A stretch of DNA of 64,000 bases. Source: Panax quinquefolius. Lineage: Eukaryota; Streptophyta; Magnoliopsida; Apiales; Araliaceae. The stretch is from the NCBI GenBank assembly GCA_020205615.1, contig CM035151.1, positions 48,808,666 to 48,872,665 of the forward strand, read 5' to 3'. Both the position numbers and the translations under genes were made by a program. Below the pieces are notes generated by a model. It was not told the origin of the DNA, searched no databases, and was given only the letters and a program-made list of their open reading frames with translations. This document shows, one piece after another, positions 22,275 to 34,717 of the stretch. Numbering within the stretch: the first letter of the stretch is position 1; each line of letters begins with the position of its first letter.

Positions 22275-24519
22275 CTGATGCGTAATGCATGCGTCCCATC
22301 TATATCGCTTCGCAAATAAAACAACAATAATAATATTAAAACTGTTATATTACTAAACAATATTATTTGATTAACTATGTATTATCTATCGAGTGATAAA
22401 AAATATACCAAATTCACCCAAATCAGATCCTTATGGGCGAGAGGTGTGCTTTACCCCATGTAATCAATGGGCGTGAAGCTAGTTACAGAAGCATAATTGT
22501 GAAATGCACTTCACAATTTTACTATCTTGAAAATCACTACAATATACAATAATTTATATTAAAACCCTTACATTTAAATCACTACTATATTTATAAAAAT
22601 GAAAATATTAAACCCTTATATATATACACGATGTTTAACTTACGTGTTAGCTGGAGGAGGACGGATCTGTATAAAAATGCGATCATCCTGATTAGTCGGG
22701 GCCTTCGACACATGATTAGGGCCCCGACCCAACCCGCGATTTCATGCTGTAGGTTCAGAAGACATATATAAATAGAAAATTTAGGATGTTAGTATGAGTT
22801 TTAAATGAAAGGTACATGTAAACTAATACAATTGTCCAAATAAAATGGCCTCAGAATAAATACTCCAGATTACCGAACTTAATTAAATCAATCTCTTTAT
22901 TAACCAAGTGTGTCTAGTTACCTTCTCTGTTACACTAACAGTTCCCTAGCACTGCCTATTTTGGCTTAACAACCCCCCAATAGCTTACCACTATGTCGAC
23001 AACCAAGCTTGGCTTGGCCCCGTGAGGCTTGGCTAAGCTTGGTTCTCGTGGCCTCGTGTGGCCTCAATCTCAAATTTCCAATCCCACCATCACCTCCAAT
23101 TTCCTTAATAGGCTCTAGTGGATCACCAATATATTTATATCCAATTGATAAGCAGCACCCAAGCTCTCTATATAAATAAAACCCAATTTACTGAGAATTA
23201 CTAAAATTAAGCTACTCGCATATTCAAACAATTCAATTTCTCATATTATTTCAATAATGGGAATAGCTTTCCTATAACCAAAAGTTATTATATATTTTAA
23301 ACCTAAAATGTTCACAATAAAAGAGGTAAAAAAATTCAACTACAAACTTATACTTATAATACTTATGAACATTTTTCAAACTTATACTTATAATACTTCA
23401 AAAAAATTAGCCAGAGTCTCCCCTACAATATGGACTAGCCACATGCACGCATTTACATACATATATATGGACATTTCTAGGCACCCAAGACACAAACCAA
23501 GAGAAATACAAATTTCTAATACAATAAGATCAAAACAATATCGATTGAATGCAAATTAAAGCAAAGAAAAAATTCGCACCCATATACATTACCAATATAA
23601 TATCAATCAAAACATTACCAATATACAATTATACATGAATTTTAGTTTTAACAAACATACATTATAATGAATTTTATAATTAACATCAATTAGCATATTT
23701 GATGTGAATTATGGATAAACTTCTTTGAACCTTCTTCTTGATTGAATTATGGATAAACTTAATTCCTAGTTATGTTTTATGTCATACTCATGTTCATGAT
23801 ATTGGATTGGTATAAGTATAATCATATATTGCAACCAAGGTTTTGGGTTAAGCCCTAATATTTAAGATCATGTTTATAGCCTAATATTTAAGATTATGGT
23901 TAAGCCCTAAAAGTTAAGCCCTAATATTTAAGATAATCATATATATTATTATTTTTGTTGTTTTTAAATATATGAATAAAATTAAATCAATTTTGAATTT
24001 TAAGTTTTCATAAATCAATTTAAAAAGTTAAAATGTATCTCTAATTTTAAAACGAAAACAAAGAAAAGATTTAGGGAATCGTTGCTATAAATTAACTAAG
24101 GTGTAATTACACACCTCAAGCATTAGGTCTTTACATCAAAGCAAAGCACTTACACACCACATTCAACAAATAAAATTACACAATGAATAAGAATTAGGTC
24201 TTTACATCAAAGCAATTACACACCACATTCAACAATAAAATTGTAAAATTTGGAAACCCAATCAAATCGAACAACTACTTGAAGAATTTAATAGTATTTA
24301 ATCTAATCTAACCAATATAAATACATACCGTTGTTTGGTGAAGTGGCGGCTACCGGCTGGTATATGGCATGGTGGTGGTGGGGTGCGGCCGACTTTTCTC
24401 CTTCTCCTTCTTCTCTTCTCCCCTTTCTCCTCTTGTCTCTATCGCCGAGCTCCTCTTCTTTTTTTTCTTCCGTTTCGTGTCGAGCGAATGTCTGGTAATC
24501 GATAACATTTAGTTTGATC
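22275..24519. other. CACTA interior without recognisable gene
   Basis: AT-rich interior. It has several short direct repeats (for example 'taagccctaatatttaagat' near 23845-23940 and 'aattaggtctttacatcaaagca' near 24122 and 24190) and a purine-rich low-complexity stretch on the minus strand (24303-24521) that would encode E/K/R-rich sequence. No domain is visible. Confidence 0.6.
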
Positions 24520-24819
24520 AATGATCGCTATCAACGACCACACGCGGTCACCGATTTTAATGACATGGACTTATCAACACCGCATGCGGTCACGATTTCA
24601 AGTGGTCGATAAAATTGGCGCCAACATTTCCAAACCAAAATTTTGGTGGCAAATTTGTACTTAGCGATCGATCAATGACCGCGTCTGCGTCATTGTTAAA
24701 ACATTAGCGACTAGATTATGTTTCATCCACGTATGACGGCTCTTGTGACTACTAATATTAGTGATCGATGGTGCGGTCACGATCATCGCCGGTCGCTGAT
24801 AGACCTTTTTCTTGTAGTG
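24520..24819. repeat. CACTA right subterminal repeats
   Basis: Repeated GCGGTCAC/GCGGTCGCT-like motifs, for example at about 24545, 24585, 24675 and 24785. They mirror the left end in inverted orientation and lead into the terminal inverted repeat. Confidence 0.82.
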
Positions 24820-25482
24820 TGATCATTAGAGGCTGCTTCATAGCAGACAACTCTTCTACGGTGTCTTTCGCTTTGATCAGCGCCACGCGTGATGTGGACC
24901 GTATTTGAGAGTATGATTGGGGCTCCTATACCTTTGCATATTTCCTCCGGGGCATGCGTATGCGCTCACAGGGTTTGACCGAGGCTTGGCTAGGATTTTA
25001 CCCATTTCTGCTGGTGAGTATTTCTCTTGTCATTTCCCATTTATAGGTTAAGAGTGTTTACTGATAGCAGATGTTTTGCCATTGTGTTGGCAGTTTTGGG
25101 CCTATGAGAGGCTCTCATGCTTGCGTCCTGTGAGTGTGTTAGGTTTAGATACCTATCCACGAAGACGACGATGGCATCATTCCATTTTTCCAGAGGTCCC
25201 TGTAGCTGAGGGTTTCGCTCACTGCCGCATGCAGCTGGAGTTGTTGACAGCTGATACCATCACATGGATTCCCTATTCAGGGGAACACTTGACCATCGGC
25301 TTTGAGGATGGATACCCGACTAGAGTCGAATACGTGATTTCCACCAGGAGAGTTCCTCTCTTCACAGATGGAGGCTGGGAGCTCTATTTAGGAGAACGTG
25401 CTATTAGGAGCACCACAGGGGAGATTCGTATGCCGATCTTGCCTCCTGTCAGGCGTCATTGGCCTGTATCACAATCACCCGT
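24820..25482 (+). pseudogene. Antisense PMD gene, continuation after CACTA
   Basis: The coding frame of the PMD gene resumes immediately after the TGA duplication. YDWGSYTFAYFLRGM with GFYPFLL, then FWAYERLSCLRP after an intron, matches the conserved 'Y-W-G...AYLY' and 'WAYE...RP' blocks of plant mobile domains. The second intron has donor GTGAGT at 25014 and acceptor CAG at 25091-25093, and splicing keeps the frame. One in-frame TGA lies near 24907. The exon is cut at 25482 by the copia element; the tail resumes at 34723. Confidence 0.72.
25478..25482. repeat. Copia target-site duplication (CCCGT), left copy
   Basis: CCCGT immediately before the LTR. The same five bases follow the 3' LTR at 34718-34722. 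Confidence 0.9.
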
Positions 25483-27367
25483 TGAAAGTAGTATGCACAC
25501 AAGCCAATCATGTTTGATGATAAAGCATATACTTTGTAACAATCTTATTCATTTATTAATAAAAAGTATTAATTTATTAAAGGCTATTAATTATCTACAT
25601 GATGCTGTTTTATAATATGTGATAAACCCATAGTTTTAAGCAATGCTTTTAGAATAATGATGATGATCATTCTAATGAGATCTAAATTCTTGGAAAGCTT
25701 AAAACTAAAATAGTTCCCAATCATTGGATTACTAAATTGGGGATTAGTGAATCCGGATAGATTGGTACATACGTTGCTTGCTCATTGGATGAGGATGATT
25801 GATCTCATGATCATTTGTGTGGAGACACTAAAGCAAGTATGTAGGTGCTTATTAGAGAATAAGTTCACCGAATATGGCTCGCTAAGGAATACCTAATGGA
25901 GTTTTATTTGCTCATCAATAGGAATTCTCAGTAGTGATAGTAGTACAGTGATCCTTGGACTTGAGATCATCATAGTATCTTGTGTATGATGAGTTATACT
26001 TTGACTTATTCCTTAAGACCCTTAGGGTATATCAAAGGGTATGCTTGGGTATAATAAGTTATACATGGAGATAATATATGATCAATAAAGAATCTACCAC
26101 TTCTAATAAAAGAAGAGAATGTCCTATGTGATTCGATAAATGACAACCCAAGAGTCCTTGGTTGGCGAAGGCGTAATGAAATTAGAAAGGAGTTTCTAAT
26201 TTGCATTATTTGAGTTGTGCATTTAAGAATCGAAATACATATAATTAAATAAAATAAGACTTGACAAAGAATTCCATGTCTTATATTTAATTGGGACATT
26301 GTATGGTGGAAGGATTGAATTATATGGTAACTATTTACTCAAAGGTTCTTTAATGATTAATGTTGAAATCTATATTATCTCGGAAAGTCGTTGATCGCTA
26401 GGAGGCTTATCCCTATTGTAGAATAAATATTATTTATTTAAATAAATTAATTATTTAATTTATTTATTTAAATAAGATTAGAATTGTTCTAATTGATTTA
26501 TTCACAACCTAGTTTAATATGGAGAACCTAAAGGGTCACACCATAAAAGGAAGAATAATTATTTAAGAAGTTAATGGCATAATCGTAATAATATAAAGTT
26601 AAGTATATTTAATTTAATCTATGGTGATAGAATAAATTAAATAGCTTAATATTTATTATTTAATATTTTAGAAATATTAAATATAAATTAATAAGAGGAG
26701 TCTTATTAATATTATTACAATTATTATTATTTTAATTTCTAAAAGAGTTTAGGAATTAATTTAATATAAGTACTCTCATTTATTCCTAATTGGATTAGGA
26801 AGGAAAATTAGTTAAAGGAGTTTAATTAATTATCCCTAATAAGATTAGGGAGCTTAATTAATTAAAAGAATTTAATTAATTAAATAAAACCCAATTCCTT
26901 AATTGTTAAGGTGGGTTGCCCACATCTATAAATAAGAGGAGTCTTATTATGGGTGTTGAGGGTTGTTGACTTTTACAACATATGACATAATTCCAATTGT
27001 TGGGAGAGTACATCTTTTCTATAGAAATAGAAAACTAGGGTTTAGCCAACTACCCTTCTTCTCAAATTTTTCTTCTTCTTGGTGGATCACCTCTGAGGCC
27101 AAACATATGGGTGGCTAACGTTGATCAAAGGAAGGAACCAAACCCGGTGGATTCAAGATTGAACGCGAAAGGATTTGGAGGTGAACTTGTACCTGAGGAA
27201 GCTCGATCTTCAAGGGTATGATTTATTCTTTATCTTTTCGTTTAATTAATAATTGTGCATAAAGGGTGATCCGGGTATATGATTTGTAAATTTTTTTAAA
27301 CTCGATTTTACACGCTCAAGACTTTTATGCAATTTGATTCACATATAATAATATTACAAACCTAATA
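25483..27367 (+). repeat. Copia 5' LTR
   Basis: 1,885 bp, nearly identical to 32844-34717. It starts tgaaagtagtatgc and ends cctaata, where the partner has cctaaca. It contains several short inverted repeats around GGAG, AAG or TGG centres in its second half (26689-26950). Confidence 0.92.
26927..26935 (+). promoter_or_regulatory. Putative TATA box, copia 5' LTR
   Basis: TATAAATAA, repeated at 34276-34284 in the 3' LTR. It is followed by a GGAG-centred inverted repeat (AATAAGA/TCTTATT) that would lie at about the transcription start. Confidence 0.55.
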
Positions 27368-27380
27368 AAGGTATCGAGCC
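27368..27380 (+). other. Copia primer-binding site (degenerate)
   Basis: AAGGTATCGAGCC directly after the 5' LTR. It resembles the initiator tRNA-Met site TGGTATCAGAGC with changes. Confidence 0.5.
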
Positions 27381-27758
27381 CAAACCTTTATGCGAATTAT
27401 TAATTGTTCAAATTTGATATGTATATTGATATGTGTTTAGAACAATTTAATTGAGCATAATTTTGTTATATAAAATTTTAAAAAAAAAAAAACGTTGTTA
27501 TTCTTGGGTTTTCATGTTAACGTGGTCGCCATTTTTAAAAAAAAAAAAAAAAAAAAAGGCTACGAAGCGTACGGTAAAACCGTGAATTGGGTTTACATAA
27601 AAGGATGGCCGAATGACTGGCAAAAATTTTAAAAAAGCCACGGTTTTTTTGATGATCCCGCTTGAAAATCCGTCTTTGCTCAAGTTGCCAAGTTAGAGTT
27701 CTCAAAAATTTTTTTTTATTAGGAAGGAACGGATATATATATATATATATATATATGG

Positions 27759-27794
<36 letters not shown>

Positions 27795-27839
27795 CGAATA
27801 TATATACACATATATATATTCTTAATTATTATATAATTA

Positions 27840-28580
27840 AAATAAAAGTTTATTTTAATTTTAAAATAAAAGATTTATTTTAATATTAAAATATAAAGTT
27901 TTATTTTAATCTTAATAATTTTTTTTATAATTAAAATAAAAGGGTTTATTTTAATTTTAAAATTAGAATTTCATGCTAACTAATTAGAGTTGGAATTGGA
28001 TTCCATAATAACTAATTGGAGTTAAAATTGGATTTTATTTTTCCTAAAATAAAGGAGTTTATTTGTGAATAGGAAGTAAATCCATCTTTCCTTAAATAAA
28101 GGAGTTTGTTTAGATATGAAATAAGATTTCATATTATTCAAAATAAAAGAGTTTATTTGTGAATAGGAAAGAGAATCCATGTTTCCTTAAATAAAGGAGT
28201 TTATTTAAATATGAAATAAGATTTCATATTATTCAAAATAAAGGAGTTTATTTGTGAATAGGAAAGATAATCCGTGTTTCCTTTAATATATTTTTTTTCA
28301 TGGAATTGGATTCCATAATTAATTAAAATAAAAGAGTTTATTTTAATTAAAGATTTTTTTATTACATGGAATTGGATTCCATAATTAATTAAAATAAAGG
28401 AGTTTATTTTGATTAAAGATTTTGATTAAAATAAAATAGTTAAAATAAAGGAGTTTATTTTGATTAAAGATTTTGATTAAAATAAAATAGTTTATTTTAT
28501 TCAAAATTGAATAAATTAAAATAAAATAGTTTTAATTTAATTTAAATTTGGATTAAAATAAAGGAGTTTATTTTGATTCA
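27840..28580 (+). repeat. GGAG-centred hairpin array in copia leader
   Basis: About fifteen units built on AAATAAA-GGAG-TTTATTT or close variants (centres AGAG, AGGG, ATAG). They are separated by 'gaataggaaagataatcc' or 'ttgattaaagattt' spacers. Each unit is an inverted repeat with a 4-base centre. Confidence 0.8.
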
Positions 28581-29350
28581 AAATTAGATTTTATACTAAC
28601 TAAATTTGCCCATTAAATGATATCAATATATATATTAAATGTTTTTTATTCATAAGATGAATGTTATTTATCGATGCATATGGTGATGTGTATGATAATA
28701 AATGGGATTGATTAAGGACTATTGACCAATGCGATTGGATTTTATTTTAGTTGGATGCATGAATGTATGGGTTTTATTAAATGGGGTCTGCAGTACCTGC
28801 GCCTTCTCTAATTTTTTCTTAATGTAAATTCTAACTCCTCCTATGTACTTCCCTCGATCACGATCAAGGTTTCTATTTATTTTAAATAGTTTTGTAATAG
28901 GAATAGTTAGAATTAATTTTGAAAAAATTGGAGATCAAGGAGCAAGGAGGCGCTTGAAAGCTTCGTTTGTAATGGAGCCCTAGTTTAAATGTAATAGTTA
29001 TATTTAAATATTATTTCTTGCACCCCTGGGTTTGACCTTTTGGTTCACTTGGTGGCTCTAGTGAACCAAACTAGAATAAAAGTCCATAATCAATCCCGTA
29101 GAATATAGTATTCTATATGTGCATGCTTATATTATATATATTATATATTATGCAAACATGCTTTACATGTTCATTAATATAATACGCGTATTTTATATAT
29201 ATATGTAAATGCTACTAAACAAGATGAGACAAATTAATAACAAACCCCTCAATTTTTTATATTAAGTCCTAAGCGTTCAAAGATATTTGGAATATCGAAC
29301 GTCGCCTTCTAGCATGATAAAATTAATAGAGTATTAAATATTTAATATGA

Positions 29351-29650
29351 GTTTGTTGTGTCACCACAAGGCAAGTATTAAGTATTTAAGATGTTAATTT
29401 ATCACATTTGATGCTTATAAAGAAAATTGAACAATATTGTTTTGTTGTGTCACCACAAGGATGATATTTTTCTTTTTTGAATATATGGAGTGCTAGGTCG
29501 GACTTAACTTGGATAATTTTGATTCGGATGTGCCACCACTTGATCAAAATAATCTAAGAGGCAAAATACTAGGAGTTGCATAGTTGATGTAATTGACAAA
29601 AGTTGTCTACCTATTTATTTATATATAGTTTGTTGTGTCACCACAAGGCT
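29351..29650 (+). repeat. Spaced GTTTGTTGTGTCACCACAAGG motif
   Basis: Three near-identical copies (about 29351, 29439 and 29628), with looser relatives at about 29530 and 29860, spaced about 90-190 bp. The core TTGTG-TCAC-CACAA is an inverted repeat with a 4-base centre. They lie just upstream of gag, where packaging signals are expected. Confidence 0.7.
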
Positions 29651-29907
29651 ATATACATTTGAAATGGGATCCTTATTCTCACTAGCAAATCTTTAATTAG
29701 ATTTTGCCAACTATATAAGTGAGGGTAATATAGTTTGAAGAAAATAGTGGGAGATACCAATTTAAAACAAGACCTAAATTATTTTGGTAATTAATAAAGG
29801 AATGTATGTTAAAATGTTGTTAATTACAAATTCATTTACGTAATTTTACAATGTCTATTACTATCACCGCAAAGCATATTAGATGCTAAGTTAATCGAAT
29901 CAATTAA

Positions 29908-30660
29908 ATGGATTGGTTAAGGAAATTGAGAAAAGTTCTCATGGCTGAAAAGCTATCTTATGTCCTTAATACGCTTATCCCTGCAATGGTTGCAGACAAT
30001 GCCTCTGAGAAAGAGATTGCTACTTTTAGAAAGTGGCAAGATGATGCATAGTTGGCTCAATGCATCATGCTCGCATCCATGAGTAACGAGCTTCAACGTC
30101 GAGATGAATCTATGGATGCTCTACTATATTCCCGCACATCAAGTAGTTGATGGTGAGGAAAGTAGGACCGATAGATATCGAGATATCTAAGGAGCTCTTC
30201 CGATCTAGAATGGCCAATGGCACTATAGATGCGATAAAAGTTCTTATCATAATCAATTTGATTGATCAATTAGGACAATGGGTTTTGTAATGGATGGAGA
30301 GTTGAGCCAAGATTTGATCTTGCACTCACTCCCGGACTCTTTTCACAATTGTTGTGAATTTTTCATATGAACAAGCTAGATATCAGCCTCGCCGATTTGC
30401 TTGCTTAACATGTTGAAAAATGTTGAGAGTCACTTTCCAACCAAGAAAGACCATGTCTTCTTGGTAGGGGCCAAAGAATCTTCCGAAAAAGAAGAACGAT
30501 TCAAAGAAGGTAAACAGAAAGGCGTAAACAAAGGATAATAAGAACAAAACTGATATGGATGGCAAAGGCGTTTGCTTCCACCGCAATAAGCCCGGACACC
30601 GGAAAGAAATCTATGAGAAGCATCTTGCGAGGCTAACCAAAGAAGCTTAGTGAAGTTTCT
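29908..30660 (+). pseudogene. Copia gag remnant
   Basis: From the ATG at 29908 the copia Gag core is clear: LMAEKLSYVLNTLIPA, LAQCIMLASMSNELQRRDE, FVMDGELSQDLILHSLPDSF and LLNMLKNVESHF, ending in a K-rich tail. The zinc knuckle near 30570-30612 is spoiled: two of its Cys are replaced (CFHR, and Tyr for the last Cys). Several stops and shifts break the frame. Confidence 0.85.
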
Positions 30661-30689
30661 ATATAATACGCTTTTTGTTCATGATTGAA

Positions 30690-32760
30690 ATAAATTTTTC
30701 TTTAAGTCAAGGTTCTACTTGGGTATTGGATACCGACTTTAGTTATCATAAATATAGATTTATGAAGGGACCAAGCGAAGTAGAAAGCTAAACAAATATA
30801 AGTAATCCTATGTGGGAAATGTAGCAAAGGTTGTCGCATATTAGCCATAGAAACTTATAGTTTAGCAATGCTACGAGCAAATCTATTAAGTCAATAAGTT
30901 GTTATTGTATTCCAGCTTCTTGTTAAAAATATTATTTCCATTTTATTGTTGGACAATGAAATCGATGGTATTATAATTAAGAACAATTGTTGTTCTATTT
31001 ATAATAATAATGTTTTGTATAGAATCTGAAATATTACTTAATAGATTTTGTATACTGACTTTACGTGGAAAATTATTTTATAAATTGAACAAAATAATAT
31101 AAGAAAAGGAGATGATCATTCAAAGAGTTGAATAAATGTATTTGTTGAAATACAAGTGTGAATTATTTGAAAGGTTCAAAGAATTCAGAAGTGAAACAAA
31201 TTGGCAATGTATTAAGATTCTTTGATTAGATCAAGGAATAAATACTTGTGCAATAAGTTTCTAGATCATCTCAAATGGTTTTCTCATAATGGACACATCC
31301 TGATACGCAATAATTGATTGATGTATCTGAATGAAAAATCATACCTTGTTGAACATGGTACGGTCCATAATGATTTTACCGACATTCCAGTATCCTTCTA
31401 GGGTCATGTCCTAGAAATGGCTGCATATCTACGAAAAAGGTAACCTCAAAATCAGCCCCAAGACTCCATAAAAGTTATGGACAGGGAGGATTCCTAATCT
31501 TAAGTATGTTAAGATAAGGGGTTGTCCAACTTATGTGAAAAGGTTTCAAAGGATAAGCTTGGGACAAGATTTTATAAGTGTCGATTTGTGGGACATCCTA
31601 AAGTAAGTTTAGGGTATATGTTCTATAATTCTACTTAACAAAAGGTGTTTATTGCGAAACACCCTGCCTTCTAAGATAAAGGTGTTTATCATTGAAGGGG
31701 CTAGTGGGAGGATAATAGATCTTGAAAAGTTCATGATCCACAAAACACTATAAGTCAAATAAGAAGAACCTGTAGATAGACCTATTGTACCACAACCGAA
31801 TCGTAAATGCGAATAGTACCAAAGATACCTAGGAGGTATGGATTCATCATGGATGATGATGATGAGGTACACATCATAGAAGATGATGATCCAGAGTTAC
31901 ATTCGATGAGGTAAGACTTCTAGTGTGTACAAAAGGGTCAGTGGGAGCGTCGTGAAATTTCTAGTATTATATGTTGATATACTACGGATGAGGAATTACA
32001 TACTAATGCTATAATCAGTAAAGATAAAGTTGTCTAAACATTCCTCCATGAATGGTTTGGGAAGAGTATCTTAATTGGGGATAAAATCTATATAGATAGA
32101 TACAACAGGATGCTCGACTTAACCCAAGGAACGTATATTCATTTGATGCTAAAACGTTTAGCATGGCAAACTCCAAGAGATGTCTCATGTCGATGAGCTA
32201 TGGAGTGTATCTCTCTTAATAGTCCCCACAGACTCCTGAAAAGAGAGATCGCATGAGTGACAATCATGTATGCAATGAAATATACGAGACCTGATGTTGA
32301 TCAGTCATATTATGGAGAAGTTCACTATGAGTCAGTGAAAAATATCTTAAAGCTTAACCGGCACTAAGGATGTGATCATATTCATGGTGGGTCTAAATTA
32401 AAACTAGATGGCTTAACAGACTCAAGTTTTTCGCATGCACTAAGACGACAGAAAAATCCACTTTAAGGTAAAGGGTTACCTTGAACAGTGGTGCAAAGTG
32501 AATTGGAAAGGTTCCAAACAAAGAAAGAGTTCTTTGGTTTAGTGATAAAGACAAAGTATATAGCTATAAATGAAGCTGCAAGATGATTGTTTGGATGAAA
32601 AGTTCATTACAGAACTAGGAATAGTTCCTAAGTCTCATCTTGGATCTAAACATGTGTTGTGGCACTTTCATTTGATTATTAGAATCATTGAAAGATGGGA
32701 AATCACTATAGAGATAGTGGACTCTCATGAACAACATTACATATGCATTAACTAAAAGCT
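30690..32760 (+). pseudogene. Copia pol remnants (protease, integrase end, RT, RNase H)
   Basis: Scattered blocks in changing frames: STWVLDTDFSYHKYRF (about 30715; the protease DTG has become DTD), an integrase C-terminal block with LGTRFYKCRFVGHPK (about 31560-31610), a damaged YVDD region (about 31965) and an RNase H tail with KYTRPDVDQSY and DHIHGGSKLKLDG (about 32280-32420) and FIT..ELG (about 32600). Most of the integrase core and half of RT are absent. It is non-functional. Confidence 0.75.
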
Positions 32761-32832
32761 TATCCAACAAAGCAGGATAATCGTCACTTAGAGAAGAAGA
32801 GTATGAGTTACCATGACGATTGGCTTTAGTGC

Positions 32833-32843
32833 AAGTGGGAGAT
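32833..32843 (+). other. Copia polypurine tract
   Basis: AAGTGGGAGAT directly before the 3' LTR, the PPT form common in plant copia elements. Confidence 0.8.
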
Positions 32844-34717
32844 TGAAAGTAGTATGCACACAAGCCAATCATGTTTGATGATAAAGCATATACTTTGTAA
32901 CAATCTTATTCATTTATTAATAAAAAGTATTAATTTATTAAAGGCTATTAATTATCTACATGATGTTGTTTTATAATATGTGATAAACCCATAGTTTTAA
33001 GCAATACTTTTAGAATAATGATGATGATCATTCTAATGAGATCTAAATTCTTGGAAAGCTTAAAACTAAAATAGTTCCCAATCATTGGATTACTAAATTG
33101 GGGATTAGTTAATCCGGATAGATTGGTACATACATTGCTTGCTCATTGGATGAGGATGATTGATCTCATGATCATTTGTGTGGAGACACTAAAGCAAGTA
33201 TGTAGGTGCTTATTGGAGAATAAGTTCACTGAACATGGCTCACTAAGGAATACCTAATGGAGTTTTATTTGCCTGTCAATAGGAATTCCTGTAGTGATAG
33301 TAGTACAAGTGATCCTTGGACTTGAGATCATCATAGTATCTTGTGTATGATGAGTTATACTTTGACTTATTCCTTAAGACCCTTAGGGTATATCAAAGGG
33401 TATGCTTGGGTATAATAAGTTGTACATGGAGATAATGTATGATCAATAAAGAATCTACCACTTCTAATAAAAGAAGAGAATGTCCTATGTGATTCGATAA
33501 ATGACAACCCAAAGAGTCCTCGGGTTAAGGCGTAATGAAATTAGAAAGGAGTTTCTAATTTGCATTATTTGAGTTAGGCATTTAAGAATCGAAATACATA
33601 TAATTAAATAAAATAAGACTTGACAAGTAATCCCATGCCTTATATTTAATTGGGACATCAGATGGTGGAAGGATTGAATTGTACAGTAACTATTTACTCA
33701 AAGGTTCTTTAATGATTAATGTTGAAATCTATATTATCCGGAAAGTCGTTGATCGCTAGGAGGCTTATCCCTATTGTAGAATAAATATTATTTATTTAAA
33801 TAAATTAATTATTTAATTTTAAATAAGATTAGAATTGTTCTAATTGATTTATTCACAACCGGTTTAATATGGAGAACCTAAAGGGTCACACCATAAAAGG
33901 AAGAATAATTATTTAAGAAGTTAATGGCATAATCGTAATAATATAAAGTAAGTATATTTAATTTAATCTATGGTGATAGAATAAATTAAATAGCTTAATA
34001 TTTATTATTTAATATTTTAGAAATATTAAATATAAATTAATAAGAGGAGTCTTATTAATATTATTACAATTATTATTATTTTAATTTCTAAAAGAGTTTA
34101 GGAATTAATTTAATATAAGTACTCTCATTTATTCCTAATTGGATTAGGAAGGAAAATTAGTTAAAGGAGTTTAATTAATTATCCTTAATAAGATTAGGGA
34201 GCTTAATTAATTAAAAGAATTTAATTAATTAAATAAAACCCAATTCCTTAATTGTTAAGGTGGGTTTCCCACATCTATAAATAAGAGGAGTCTTATTATG
34301 GGTGTTGAGGGTTGTTGACTTTTACAACATATGACATAATTCCAATTGTTGGAGAGTACATCTTTTCTATAGAAATAGAAAAACTAGGGTTTAGCCAACC
34401 ACCCTTCTTCTTGAATTTTCTTCTTCCTTGGTGGATCACCTCTAGAGGCCAAACATATGGGTGGCTAACGTTGATCAAAGGAAGGAACCAAACCCGGTGG
34501 ATTCAAGATTGAACGCGAAAGGATTTGGAGGTGAACTTGTACCTGAGGAAGCTCGATCTTCAAGGGTATGATTTATTCTTTATCTTTTCGTTTAATTAAT
34601 AATTGTGCATAAAGGGTGATCCGGGTATATGGTTTGTAAATTTTTTTAAAAACTCGATTTTACACGCTTAGCACTTTTATGCAATTTGATTCATGCATGA
34701 ATATTACAAACCTAACA
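32844..34717 (+). repeat. Copia 3' LTR
   Basis: 1,874 bp, the partner of 25483-27367. In the first 310 bp I count about four substitutions. It is followed by the TSD CCCGT (34718-34722). Its TATAAATAA motif is at 34276-34284. Confidence 0.92.

Larger units (their letters stand above)
20550..24819. mobile_element. CACTA (En/Spm-type) DNA transposon, 4.27 kb
   Basis: The ends are CACTACAACAAAAAGGC (20550) and, inverted, CACTACAAGAAAAAGGT (24819). The imperfect terminal repeats are about 29 bp and end in the CACTA signature. TGA flanks both sides (20547-20549 and 24820-24822), the 3-bp duplication typical of this superfamily. Subterminal GCGACCGC-type repeats occur at both ends. There is no convincing transposase, so it looks non-autonomous or decayed. 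It sits in an exon of the antisense PMD gene. Confidence 0.93.
27381..29907 (+). other. Copia leader: AT-rich, hairpin repeats, no gene
   Basis: 2.5 kb without a gene. It holds homopolymer runs (27480-27560), (TA)n tracts (27732-27792), a dense array of 'aaataaaggagtttattt'-like units (28050-28580) and, nearer gag, a spaced TTGTGTCACCACAA motif (about 29355-29650). Long structured leaders are common in plant copia elements, but this one is unusually repetitive. Confidence 0.75.
25483..34717 (+). mobile_element. Ty1/copia LTR retrotransposon, 9.2 kb, coding region decayed
   Basis: Direct-repeat LTRs (25483-27367 and 32844-34717) begin tgaaagtag; the 3' one ends cctaaca. The TSD is CCCGT. A PBS-like site follows the 5' LTR, a long AT-rich leader comes next, and copia-type gag and pol scraps lie at 29908-32760. 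The PPT is aagtgggagat before 32844. The LTRs are about 97-98% alike by eye, while gag and pol are full of stops and most of pol is missing. Copia class is shown by the Gag type and the RNase H-adjacent PPT. It lies in the antisense PMD exon of the Tat/Ogre element. Confidence 0.9.

Noticed and set aside
24303..24521. E/K/R-rich minus ORF in the CACTA element
   Set aside because: Low-complexity purine-rich DNA, no known transposase feature; not called as a gene.
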